Assembly (NCBI GenBank): GCA_963730555.1
Contig: CAVSSS010000008.1
Span: 186,001 to 250,000, forward strand
DNA: 64,000 nucleotides
From: Roseiarcus sp963730555
GTDB taxonomy: Bacteria > Pseudomonadota > Alphaproteobacteria > Rhizobiales > Beijerinckiaceae
Reading direction: 5' to 3'
Shown here: in pieces, positions 48,020-56,333 of the stretch
Numbering within the stretch: position 1 is the first letter of the stretch
How the letters are laid out: each line of letters opens with the position of its first letter
Position numbers and translations under genes: made by a program
The notes under the pieces: generated by a model
The model's input: the letters and a program-made list of their open reading frames with translations, nothing else
Databases searched by the model: none
Told to the model about the DNA's origin: nothing

Positions 48020-48866
48020 TCAGGCCGTTCTTGGCTCTCGAATGACCTTCCCGTCCGGGCCGATCCGCTCGATTTCGACCTGCTGGCGGCGGAGCTTGTC
48101 CGTGATCGTCTCGACGTGGTCAGCGCCAACCTTCTTCAGCCCGACCTCCTCGACGATCCTCGCTGTTTTGTTGACCAGCGCATGCTCCGCAGTCTCGATG
48201 ATCTCGATCGTGCCGTCCGCCCAATCGATTTCGCCCACATACGCGGGGTCGGAGATCGCCTTGCGCAGCACTTCCGCGTGCTCGTCATGAAGGGTCACGT
48301 CCTGGGTCACTTCGCGCTCGGTGACGAAGCGACGGACCCTGGTCCGGCCCGTCTCAACCTGCTGCTTGCCCACTTCAAGTTGTTCCTCGGCGAGGCGCAG
48401 AACGTCCGGTTGAGCCGCAGCAAGCTTGGGGGAAACCGCAACCCTCTGCTCGGAGGCGAGCGGAACTTCGGCAAGCTTCTTCTCAACCGTTTCGACATGG
48501 GCAGGCTGGGCAATGCCTGACGTCACCGCGCGATCATGCACATCCACCGGACGATGGATGTTGAGAACAGCGGACGCATGCGCGACTTCGCTCTCGGGCA
48601 CGCGGACCGAAATGACCGATCCGCCCTCTTCGACCGTTTTGCCGTAGATGTCGGCCTCGTGTTCATGAACATCTGTGCCGAATAGGCGATGCCACAACCC
48701 AGCTTCCCGAACCCCCGGGGACAAACTGGTTCGACCGGCCTGAAGACGAGTCTAAGTCAAACACGCTGATGTCGGAATCCGCGAACCCAGCAGCCTTGAG
48801 CGCCTTCACGGCCGCCTCGGCATGGGGCGGAGTATCGTATACGGCAACCAAAGTCTCGTAAGCCAT
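48020..48866 (-). CDS. YsnF/AvaK-type DUF2382 stress protein (one frame break)
   Basis: About 282 residues. From the ATG at 48866 the N-terminal part MAYETLVAVYDTPPHAEAAV and VKALKAAGFADSDISVFDLD resembles the general-stress ferredoxin-like domain. A break at about 48715 leads to REAGLWHRLFGTDVHEHEAD and SEVAHASAVLNIHRPVDVHD. The C-terminal DUF2382 region has EEQLEVGKQQVETGRTRVRR and VTEREVTQDVTLHDEHAEVL. Family members are induced by desiccation and oxidative stress. It is 5 bp downstream of a second DUF2382 gene. Confidence 0.82.
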
Positions 48867-48870
48867 TTTG

Positions 48871-49404
48871 CTACTCCTCGGGTCTGACGATTTGGATCGG
48901 ACGATTTCATCTCCTTTGGCCGACACGTTGTCCGCCAAATCACTCGTACTCGGAACGCGCGTGACCACTGCTTCTTGATAACGAAGCGTAACTCGATCTT
49001 GAAATTTCTCAGTACTCCGTCGTCGGGTAATTTTGACTTCTTCTTTCAAAATCAATCGACGTTCGGTGTAAAGAACCTCCTCTACTATCGGTATGACCGT
49101 GGTTTCCCCGTCTTGTCGTATGGGAGGCGACCTCGAGAACCTGCCGACCAATAGGCATTCGTTCGATTTCTGCATGCTCTCTAAGAAGATCTTCATCAAG
49201 AAAGACTTCCCGTGTGCGCGTTTGCTTATTCACGCGCACCCGCCCCGTTTCAACCGCCTCTTTTTCAACCGAAAGTTCCTCTGCGAGAAGAGTGAACTTG
49301 GGATTGTCAATCGAGCTTCCGATAATCGTTGTGGCTCATCGGCAAGCGGTCGTGACTCATCGGCAAGCGAAAGCTTTCGCTCTCCGTCGTTTGGTTGACT
49401 CACG
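48871..49404 (-). CDS. DUF2382 stress protein, small form (two frame breaks)
   Basis: About 177 residues from a GTG at 49404 (SQPNDGERKLSLADESRPLA). Breaks near 49315 and 49135 join NPKFTLLAEELSVEKEAVET, GRVRVNKQTRTREVFLDEDL, LREHAEIERMPIGRQV and then TTVIPIVEEVLYTERRLILK, EEVKITRRRSTEKFQDRVTL. These are two DUF2382 repeats of the (V/I)xxExLxVxKxxVETGxVRV pattern. Noticeably lower GC than its neighbours, which suggests separate acquisition. Likely co-transcribed with the larger DUF2382 gene. Confidence 0.75.
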
Positions 49405-49706
49405 ACGGCATCTCCGATGTTTACGGATGGTACTTACGAAAAAGCCGGGTTAACGCCAGAACATGTTACGCGTATTATTTGGCAGTTCTATGACAGGAGA
49501 AATTCCTAGCCTTTGCCAGCGTACAATAACAAATCGTAATTATCCGCTCCGCTTGCTCTACTCTGCTGCATGGCAAAGTGGAAAAAGCGTGCATCAGGTG
49601 ATATCGCCGCACGAGTGGAGTTCTGACCGGCGCAGATTTCGCCTTACGCGTGAGGCAGCTCTAGCTTTCGCCGAGCGCCTCATCAGGCCCACCCGCCGAT
49701 GCTTGC
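49405..49706. other. 302-bp AT-richer intergenic region
   Basis: No gene supported. Lower GC than the surroundings (for example 49440-49570). Probably the promoter region of the DUF2382 pair (minus strand). Confidence 0.4.
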
Positions 49707-50285
49707 CTATCGAATTGAGCGTTTGTGCAACAGACCTTCGAGCAGAGCGGCCAGCCCGATCTGAATAGCGGATGCGATAAGCGGATGCGCCTCGGTTTGC
49801 GCCAGGAACGCCAACAATGATGTTCTCAATCCGCTTTTCGATTTCGTCGGATAATTTCTCCGCTCCGCTTACGACCTGGGCTTGGGCTGTCCCTACAAAC
49901 TCTTGCCTTTTCGCCTCAGCGCGCTCCCGCAGCACCTTGGTCGACAGAATTGACAAGCGATAAAGACGATTCTGTCAAAGGCGAAGTGACACTTGCAAGG
50001 GTCTTGCCTCTGGCTCGACCTCGAACCGCAGCCAATGTCCACAGCGCTATGCCCAATCCAATGATGGCGGTCGGAACCGGATGACGTTTGCCGGCAAAGT
50101 CTAGGGCGCCCGACCACGACAAATCCGCCAGACCGGCCCGCGAAGCTGCTTCCGAAGCCGCTTCCGAGGCGAGATTCGACGGCGTCAAATTGAACCGCAA
50201 CTGGTCAATCGTCGAGCCCATGTCGGCTCTCAGCAGATTGGCCTGCGCTTCATAGTCGCTTGAACGCGGAAACGTTCACACTCAC
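49707..50285 (-). CDS. DUF3618-like membrane-anchored protein (three frame breaks)
   Basis: About 190 residues when three breaks are closed. A GTG at 50285 overlaps the stop of the upstream holin-like gene; VSVNVSAS then shifts (about 50260) to SDYEAQANLLRADMGSTIDQ and LRFNLTPSNLASEA, the DUF3618 pattern. HPVPTAIIGLGIALWTLAAV is a membrane segment. Further breaks near 49950 and 49785 join STKVLRERAEAKRQEFVGTA, GAEKLSDEIEKRIENIIVGV and the end SAIQIGLAALLEGLLHKRSI. Usually found with holin-like and YqjD-like genes, as here. Function unknown; probably envelope-associated. Confidence 0.7.
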
Positions 50286-50650
50286 GGCTCAACCCCTCCA
50301 AAAAGCGAGGAGATCTGTGAGATGCTCTTCACCGGGATAAGCCGCGACGGCTTGAGACCCCGCACGCCCGCCCACACCAGCACCAGGCCCACGACGATCA
50401 CCGCCAATGCAAGAATGAGAAACGCGAGATCGAGCGGAAGGCCTAGGCGGGTCAATGACAGAGCGCACGCGACGAGGATAAGACCGAGGCCTACTGGGAG
50501 CAGAACCAACCCGGCCACCAAAGCGACCAGGCTGGATGCAACCAGGCCCTTACGCTCGCTAAGCTCCGCTCGGACCAGCGAGAGCTCTACGCGCGCCAGA
50601 TCCTGACCCTGACGAACAAGGTCAAGTAGGAGGTCGATCGTCGAGCGCAT
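50282..50650 (-). CDS. Phage holin family (holin superfamily III-like) membrane protein
   Basis: 122 residues. A helical N-terminus (STIDLLLDLVRQGQDLARVE, LSLVRAELSERKGL) and two membrane segments (SSLVALVAGLVLLPVGLGLI and DLAFLILALAVIVVGLVLVW). This is the usual small protein next to DUF3618 and YqjD-like genes in Hyphomicrobiales, and a lytic function is not implied. Coupled to the DUF3618 gene by a GTGA overlap. Confidence 0.8.
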   Translation of the reverse strand: MRSTIDLLLDLVRQGQDLARVELSLVRAELSERKGLVASSLVALVAGLVLLPVGLGLILVACALSLTRLGLPLDLAFLILALAVIVVGLVLVWAGVRGLKPSRLIPVKSISQISSLFGGVEP

Positions 50651-50653
50651 CGG

Positions 50654-50740
50654 CTAGCTCGCCTTACCGAGGAGGAGCCCTAAACGGTCGATCGCAGCCA
50701 CAGCCTGCACCTGCGCGATCTCGCCGATCACACGGCTCAT
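50654..50740 (-). CDS. 28-residue small ORF in the envelope-stress cluster
   Basis: MSRVIGEIAQVQAVAAIDRL then GLLLGKAS: an amphipathic helix-like peptide. It fills the gap between the YqjD-like gene (ends at 50745) and the holin-like gene (starts at 50650), leaving 4 and 3 bp. This tight fit in an operon is the main argument for translation; coding by chance is possible. Confidence 0.45.
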   Translation of the reverse strand: MSRVIGEIAQVQAVAAIDRLGLLLGKAS

Positions 50741-50744
50741 CGGC

Positions 50745-51134
50745 CTAACCCCGAGCCAGAAGCGCGAGCAAAAGCCCAGCGGAGAAAGCAATTCCCACCG
50801 CGGCGAGCGGGTTCTTCCGAATGGCGCCGCTCAACTGATCGGCTGCGTCCGACAATTCTTCGTTGGCCGCGAGACGATCCCGGCCTTGCCGGTAGAGATT
50901 CGAAGCCGTAGCGGCGGCTTTCGCGCCGACGTCGTCGAGATGGGTCTGCGAGGCGATTCCCTTAGCGCTGTCCAACGCCTGTTGGGCAGTCCCCTTGGCG
51001 CTATCCAGCGCGTGTTGGGCAGTCCCCTTGGCGCTTTCCAGAGCCTGCTGCGCACTCTTGGCGGCCGCCGACAGCGCCGCGGCGCCGCGATCTTGCGCTT
51101 CTTCGCCTCGGTCCGGCTGGTCATTCCAGGTCAT
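50745..51134 (-). CDS. YqjD/ElaB-like (DUF883-type) protein with 11-residue repeats
   Basis: 129 residues. After a charged start (MTWNDQPDRGEEAQDRG) come three 11-residue repeats at residues 28-60: AQQALESAKGT, AQHALDSAKGT and AQQALDSAKGI, resembling group 3 LEA repeats. The C-terminal part (ANEELSDAADQLSGAIRKNP, then PLAAVGIAFSAGLLLALLAR) is the DUF883 membrane anchor with its RKNPLxAVGIAFxAG block. E. coli relatives tether ribosomes to the membrane in stationary phase; here the LEA-like repeats point to desiccation or osmotic stress. Confidence 0.82.
   Translation of the reverse strand: MTWNDQPDRGEEAQDRGAAALSAAAKSAQQALESAKGTAQHALDSAKGTAQQALDSAKGIASQTHLDDVGAKAAATASNLYRQGRDRLAANEELSDAADQLSGAIRKNPLAAVGIAFSAGLLLALLARG
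50955..51053 (-). repeat. Three tandem 33-bp repeats inside the YqjD-like gene
   Basis: Three in-frame 33-bp units encoding AQxALxSAKGx. On the plus strand the shared text is GGCAGTCCCCTTGGCGCT. The near identity suggests recent repeat expansion. Confidence 0.75.
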
Positions 51135-51269
51135 CTGCTTCCTCCCTCAGGTAGGGCGCACCAACTGCCCGAAGCCTTGCGCCTTCCGGGTCAAGTCAGG
51201 CGGCTTGTCCGCCTCTCAAACCTCCGCCGATTAACAATGTTCCGATTGCGATCGTACTAGTGGGCGAAA

Positions 51270-51752
51270 TTACTGCACCGAGGTGAGCGTCAGGGTCGTG
51301 ACTCCGGCGGCGAAATTGAGCCCGGACTGCCCCTGGACGGTCAGGGGCTGCAGAGAAAATGCGCGGCCGGTTCCGCCCACCAGGAGGTTAGCGCCGAGAC
51401 CAGCGCCTGCAGTCGCCTCTGCGCCGACGCCCCCGTAAGTTCCCGCTAGCGCTCCATGCGGGAAGCCCGTCGAGGGAGCGAGAACGCCCCAAACCATGGT
51501 TCCCTGCTGGACCGCGCCAAGGGCGAGGCCGAATTTGTCAATGCGGCCGATGTAATTGTCCGGCGGCGCTCCGCTTGCAGGAGCGAAAGCGCAGGTCATC
51601 GTCTGTTGCTGCGATATGAGCAGGCCTATCCCGGCCGACACATCGCAAGTCAGCGTTCCGACCTTTATCGACGATTGGGCAAGCGCCGGGGAAGCGGCGA
51701 AGGCAGCCAGGGCGGCGGCCGCGCCCAAGGATGCGAGAAAGCAATTGGTCAT
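51270..51752 (-). CDS. DUF992 family exported protein
   Basis: 160 residues with a signal peptide (FLASLGAAAALAAFAASPAL, cleavage at ALAQ). The mature part has SSIKVGTLTCDVSAGIGLLI, MTCAFAP and PDNYIGRIDKFGLALGAV, a pattern diagnostic of DUF992, including the two Cys that probably form a disulfide. Found widely in Hyphomicrobiales; function unknown, probably periplasmic or outer-membrane associated. Confidence 0.9.
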   Translation of the reverse strand: MTNCFLASLGAAAALAAFAASPALAQSSIKVGTLTCDVSAGIGLLISQQQTMTCAFAPASGAPPDNYIGRIDKFGLALGAVQQGTMVWGVLAPSTGFPHGALAGTYGGVGAEATAGAGLGANLLVGGTGRAFSLQPLTVQGQSGLNFAAGVTTLTLTSVQ

Positions 51753-52040
51753 TTTGAAACCTTCCTTAGCGCGTGAATGCGCCCAACATCACCGCAGAAG
51801 CTGTACACCCGAGGGTAGCTTTGAACGTTGATCAATGTCAAAGAGTGCAACTCGATCGGCGATCCCGTTGGCGCGTGCGACTGCGATCGCAGTTGGGCGA
51901 CAATAGCGGAGTTCACGCCTCAACGCTGAATAACCCACCGAAGCGATTATCTTTCCGGACGTCGGACGGGGCATGTCGCTCGCCATCTGCTCGCCATCTG
52001 AATGTGCGTTGGGTAGAGACAAGGCGGTCGGAGCTTCGAC

Positions 52041-54014
52041 ATGTTCGCCAACGTCCTGATCGCCAACCGCAGCGAGATCGCCTGCCGCATCATTCGCACC
52101 GCGCGGCGGATGGGAATGCGGTCGATCGCGATGCACACGCCTGCGGACCGCGGGTCGCTTTTCACCCGGCTTGCCGACGAAGCGCACGAGATCGGCGAGG
52201 GCGCCAACGGCTATCTCGACCAGGCCGCCATTCTCGCGCTGGCGAAGACAGTCGGCGCCGAATGTCTGCATCCGGGTTACGGCTTCCTGTCCGAGAACGC
52301 CGATTTCGCCGAAGCGTGCGCAAAGGCCGGGATTGTCTTTGTTGGCCCGCCTGCCGAGGCGATGCGGACGATGGGGTTGAAAAGCTCGGCGAAGGCGCTG
52401 ATGCAGCGCGCCGGCGTGCCGGTCGTGCCCGGCTATCACGGCGACAACCAGAACCCGAAGTTTCTGCGCGAGAAAGCCTACGAGATCGGCTATCCGGTGC
52501 TCATCAAGGCGATCGCCGGCGGGGGCGGGCGCGGTATGCGCCGTGTCGACGCTCACGTCGAATTCGACATGGGCCTCGAGAGCGCGAGCCGCGAGGCGCA
52601 AGCCGCATTCGGCGACGGCCGGGTGCTGATCGAGAAATATATCGCCTCGCCCCGCCATATCGAATTGCAGGTGTTCGCCGACACGCATGGGGCTTGCGTC
52701 CACCTCTACGAGCGCGACTGCTCGGCCCAGCGCCGGCATCAGAAGGTAATCGAGGAATGCCCGGCGCCCCGACTGCCGGAGGACACGCGCGCGGCAATGG
52801 CGAAAGCCGCGACCGAGGTGGCGCTGGCGGCCGGTTATGTCGGCGCAGGCACGGTCGAATTCATCGCCGACCCGTCGCACGGCCTCAAATCCCAGAACTT
52901 CTACTTCCTCGAGATGAACACGAGGCTCCAGGTCGAGCATCCAGTGACCGAAGCGGTCACCGGCCTCGACTTGGTCGAATGGCAGTTCCGGGTAGCCGCC
53001 GGGGAGCCTCTGCCGCTCAGGCAAAACGAGATCGCTTGCGCTGGTGCGGCGATCGAGGCGCGCGTCTACGCCGAGGATCCGGAGCACAACTTTCTCCCCT
53101 CGGCCGGGCTGATCTACGCCATGGACTTCAAAGGTGAGGACGCCACGGAGGGCGTCCGGATCGACACCGGCTTCGAAGCTGGCGACAGCGTCACGCCCTA
53201 CTATGATCCGATGATCGGCAAGGTGATCGCTCGTGGAGCGACCCGCGCCGAGGCGCTGGCCACGCTTGTGAAGGCGCTTTGCGACGCCGTGGTGATCGGG
53301 CCGAAGACCAATCTCGCCTTCCTGGGCAAGCTCTTGCGGAGCCCGGAGTTCGAGGCTGGAAGGATCGACACCGGCTTCATCGACGCCAATCTCGGGCGCC
53401 TCGGCGCTGAGCCGCATCCGCCGAACAGAAAGGCTGTTCACGCCGCGGCGCGGCTTCTGCTTGAACGGCGCGACGAGGGCAGGGTGTCGCCGCTTCATCC
53501 GTTCGACCCCTGGCGGATCGCCGATTCTTTCGAACTCATCGGCTTCCGCCGCACGAGTGTCGACGTCACGGTCGACGGCGTCCCGATGCGGGCGCATCTC
53601 GTCGAGGGGCCGAACGTGGATCCCATCGCTAAGAACGAGGGCGCCGAGGCGGGCGACGCGGTGACGCTGCACGAGGCCAAGGGGGGCATGTACGCTTTCG
53701 CCGGCGGGCGGCAGGCGTTCGTCGAGCTCGTCGATCCGTTCGCGAAGGCCGAGGCCGCGGTGGAGGGTGACGCGGCGATCCGCGCGCCGATGAACGGCCG
53801 GCTTGTGACGATCGCCGTCGAGGACGGCGAGAGGGTCGAAGCGGGGCAGCGCCTTGCGGTGGTTGAGGCCATGAAGATGGAGCATGCCCTCGTCGCGCCG
53901 CACGCGGGCGTCGTGCGCGACCTGGACGTGAGCGTCGGCGAGCAGGTCGAGATGGGCGAGACCATCATGCGGGTGGAGAAGGGGAATGGACATGGAGAGG
54001 CCGAAGGCGAATGA
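52041..54014 (+). CDS. Acyl-CoA carboxylase biotin-carboxylase/BCCP (alpha) subunit
   Basis: 657 residues, intact. Biotin carboxylase: VLIANRSEIACRIIRTARRM, the ATP-grasp loop IAGGGGRGMRRV, RDCSAQRRHQKVIEE and EMNTRLQVEHPVTE. The C-terminal biotinyl domain has the modified lysine in VVEAMKMEHALVAPHAG. This is the partner of the beta subunit at 43.6-45.2 kb, together a methylcrotonyl-CoA-type carboxylase that puts CO2 on a branched unsaturated acyl-CoA. The pair is normally adjacent; here 6.86 kb separates them. Confidence 0.92.
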   Translation: MFANVLIANRSEIACRIIRTARRMGMRSIAMHTPADRGSLFTRLADEAHEIGEGANGYLDQAAILALAKTVGAECLHPGYGFLSENADFAEACAKAGIVFVGPPAEAMRTMGLKSSAKALMQRAGVPVVPGYHGDNQNPKFLREKAYEIGYPVLIKAIAGGGGRGMRRVDAHVEFDMGLESASREAQAAFGDGRVLIEKYIASPRHIELQVFADTHGACVHLYERDCSAQRRHQKVIEECPAPRLPEDTRAAMAKAATEVALAAGYVGAGTVEFIADPSHGLKSQNFYFLEMNTRLQVEHPVTEAVTGLDLVEWQFRVAAGEPLPLRQNEIACAGAAIEARVYAEDPEHNFLPSAGLIYAMDFKGEDATEGVRIDTGFEAGDSVTPYYDPMIGKVIARGATRAEALATLVKALCDAVVIGPKTNLAFLGKLLRSPEFEAGRIDTGFIDANLGRLGAEPHPPNRKAVHAAARLLLERRDEGRVSPLHPFDPWRIADSFELIGFRRTSVDVTVDGVPMRAHLVEGPNVDPIAKNEGAEAGDAVTLHEAKGGMYAFAGGRQAFVELVDPFAKAEAAVEGDAAIRAPMNGRLVTIAVEDGERVEAGQRLAVVEAMKMEHALVAPHAGVVRDLDVSVGEQVEMGETIMRVEKGNGHGEAEGE

Positions 54015-54183
54015 CGGTTTGGCGCCGACGCAGCCCTTCGCCTTGGCGCAAATAAGATTTACCTCGATCTCAGGGGTTGTGCAAAGAGGCGCCTAGCTTT
54101 TCCCGAGCGGAGCAGGGCAAGGTTTCTGGGGGCAAGTTTATTCGCCCGCTCCATCGCGCCGACGCCTCCGCTATAATTCGGCC

Positions 54184-54621
54184 ATGCCTCTCCATCTCAT
54201 CAAACTCGCCGTCGGCGCGGAGTCGTTCGCGGACCTGCGTGAGTGGATGGCTGAGCGGATGGCGGACGCTAGGCGCCGCCGCGCGCCGCTCCGGCATGCG
54301 CACGTCACCCGCATGACGCCCAAACGAACCGAACAGATTCTCGACGGGGGCTCGCTCTACTGGGTCGTCAAGGGCATGATCTCGGCGAGGCAGGAGATCG
54401 TCGGCCTCGAGCCGTTCATGGATTCGGACGGGATCGGCCGCTGCAAGATCTGGCTCGATCAGACGGTGATCGCGGTCGCGCCCCGGCCAATGCGCGCCTT
54501 CCAGGGCTGGCGCTATTATCAGCCGAAGGACGCCCCGCCAGATATCGACGAGGCGCAGCCTGGCTTTGCCGCGATGCCGGAAGCGATGCGCCGCGAGCTG
54601 GCGTCGCTCGGGTTGCTTTAG
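54184..54621 (+). CDS. DUF1489 family protein
   Basis: 145 residues: LHLIKLAVGAESFADLREWM, HVTRMTPKRTEQILDGGSLY, WVVKGMISARQEIVGLEPFM and AFQGWRYYQPKDAPPD are the conserved blocks. A common alphaproteobacterial cytosolic protein of unknown function. It follows mccA by 169 bp. Confidence 0.92.
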   Translation: MPLHLIKLAVGAESFADLREWMAERMADARRRRAPLRHAHVTRMTPKRTEQILDGGSLYWVVKGMISARQEIVGLEPFMDSDGIGRCKIWLDQTVIAVAPRPMRAFQGWRYYQPKDAPPDIDEAQPGFAAMPEAMRRELASLGLL

Positions 54622-54684
54622 TCGTCAAGGCAGCCCGCCGTCGACCCGCGAATGAGCGGTCAGCAGTGACTCGCGCGAGGCGGA

Positions 54685-56076
54685 TCAGCCAGTGGGCTGA
54701 GCCGTCTCCATTTGCGTCGACGTTGCTAGAGTTGGGATTTGAACGACCGGCGGCGCGGAGCCACCGGGTCCAGCGTCAAGGGCGATGTTATGCCGGTCAG
54801 AGGGATCGGGAAGCATCGCCTGAACGACTTCGCGTAGTCTGACAAAACTGGGGTTGGTGTCGAGGCTGGCGAGCAGCGGCGCAACGTAACTCACCTTGAG
54901 GCCCAGCGCTGTGCAGAACTCAGGGCCGGCGGCGGAATTGGACAGAACCGCCACGAACTTGTGAATATCGCCGATTTGGAGCGACCGAGCGGTGCGGAAC
55001 CCTTCTTCACGCAGGCATACATACAATTGGGCTTGGGCGATCCAGTCGACGATAAGTCCAAGGTCATACGGAAGCCGAACCCAAAGCAGGAATGGGTTCT
55101 GGCAGGAAAGAACCTGCGCATCTGAGATTTCGAGTTCCGCCAGCCGGTCGATCTTCTCGTTCGCCAGACCGTCGATCATGAGCAGATTCAAGTTCGTCGG
55201 CATGCTGCTCCGGCTGGGGTCGTCCTTGTCGCCCGAGATGTTCAGTTTGCCAAAGGCCCAATGGATGAAGGCGGAAAAAAACGGCGCCGGCACGGCCCCG
55301 ATCGCAAGCGCGATGCCTAGAAGGAATGCGCTGTCGGTGACGCCGAACACCACAGCGAAATGTCTCATGACGGCCGCCAACACCATGGCCGTAATCAGCC
55401 AAACGCTGAAGTAGTGGAACGAGATCGGGTAGATGTCGTTGTTGTTGATCTGGTTGAGAAGACGGTTGAATAAGGCAAGATAGGCACCGACAAAGGCAAC
55501 CGCGGAAACTACCAGGGTGCCGGATTGATAGGCTTCGATGTTGACCGGAGTTATTCCATCTCCTAAGACATAAAGTCCGCCGAGCAAAGCCGATTTCGGC
55601 GCAAAGTCGTTTTGCCAGAACAAACCCATAAAGGATACCAGGGAGCAAAATACAATTATGATCGCAAACAATACCATAGGAATGACAAAGTCTGGCTGGG
55701 ACACCGACGCCGGCTGAACTGAAGCAAGCGTTGATTTGGCAATTTGAAAGTATTGAGTAGACTTTATTTTCGGTATGATCATGCCGTCAAGCTTCTTGCT
55801 CCGCCGATCCAGGGAGATCGTTTGCACGAAACAGGCAAGCAGCGGCGCCAAGGCAAAAAGAGTGGCGACGAAGAGGGACACCAACGGACCGATCTTCTCG
55901 CTCTCTTGGATCTCCGAGCTTTTGATCACGTAAAGCATGACTCCTAACACAGTCACCAAGACAAGGCCAACGATGATGCTGCCGATCCAAGCTCCCAGAA
56001 ACCCAAAGACTTTGCTGGCGCCGACAGCCGGCGACGAAGAGATGGACATCTTTGAATCGCTTGAAGTGATGGACAT
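54685..56076 (-). CDS. Membrane protein of unknown function
   Basis: 463 residues; not recognised. The ATG at 56076 (MSITSSDSKMSISSSPAVGA) is chosen because the open frame upstream is Arg/Pro-rich and non-coding in character. Membrane segments: FGFLGAWIGSIIVGLVLVTV, SLFVATLFALAPLLACFVQT, VIPMVLFAIIIVFCSLVSFM, VSAVAFVGAYLALFNRLL, FSVWLITAMVLAAVMRHFAV and LLGIALAIGAVPAPFFSAF. The C-terminal 170 residues are soluble (NLNLLMIDGLANEKIDRLAE, LEISDAQVLSCQNPF). GC is below that of its neighbours. A CRP-type operator lies 108 bp upstream. Confidence 0.75.
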   Translation of the reverse strand: MSITSSDSKMSISSSPAVGASKVFGFLGAWIGSIIVGLVLVTVLGVMLYVIKSSEIQESEKIGPLVSLFVATLFALAPLLACFVQTISLDRRSKKLDGMIIPKIKSTQYFQIAKSTLASVQPASVSQPDFVIPMVLFAIIIVFCSLVSFMGLFWQNDFAPKSALLGGLYVLGDGITPVNIEAYQSGTLVVSAVAFVGAYLALFNRLLNQINNNDIYPISFHYFSVWLITAMVLAAVMRHFAVVFGVTDSAFLLGIALAIGAVPAPFFSAFIHWAFGKLNISGDKDDPSRSSMPTNLNLLMIDGLANEKIDRLAELEISDAQVLSCQNPFLLWVRLPYDLGLIVDWIAQAQLYVCLREEGFRTARSLQIGDIHKFVAVLSNSAAGPEFCTALGLKVSYVAPLLASLDTNPSFVRLREVVQAMLPDPSDRHNIALDAGPGGSAPPVVQIPTLATSTQMETAQPTG

Positions 56077-56183
56077 CGTTGATGCCTCCCGTCGGTCAAA
56101 ACCCCGAATGATATCCTTTGGCCGCCGCTGGCGCGGCCGCCCCAGCCTCCCGGTTTTTTCTGCACAAAGAATTGGCGAAACGC

Positions 56184-56199
56184 TGTGATGCGCGTCACA
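56184..56199. promoter_or_regulatory. CRP/FNR-type operator
   Basis: TGTGATGCGCGTCACA, identical to the 16-mer at 14462-14477 and an exact TGTGA-N6-TCACA match. It lies 108 bp upstream of the unknown membrane-protein gene (minus strand) and 135 bp upstream of the VWA gene (plus strand). Confidence 0.55.
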
Positions 56200-56333
56200 C
56201 ACGCTGCGGGTTGCCGATGAGCGCAAGGCTGGCTGGCGCGGCTATGTGAATTCAAGGCTCGGCCGCTCGGGTCGGCGCCGAATTTTTGGGAGTTCGGCTT
56301 GTCGGGGCGATTGCGAACGCCGATCTATTTGAG

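Noticed and set aside
51789..53993. A 734-codon open frame on the minus strand
   Set aside because: It is antisense to the intact biotin-carboxylase gene, has low-complexity His/Arg/Asp-rich composition and no family motif; high GC keeps the antisense frame open.
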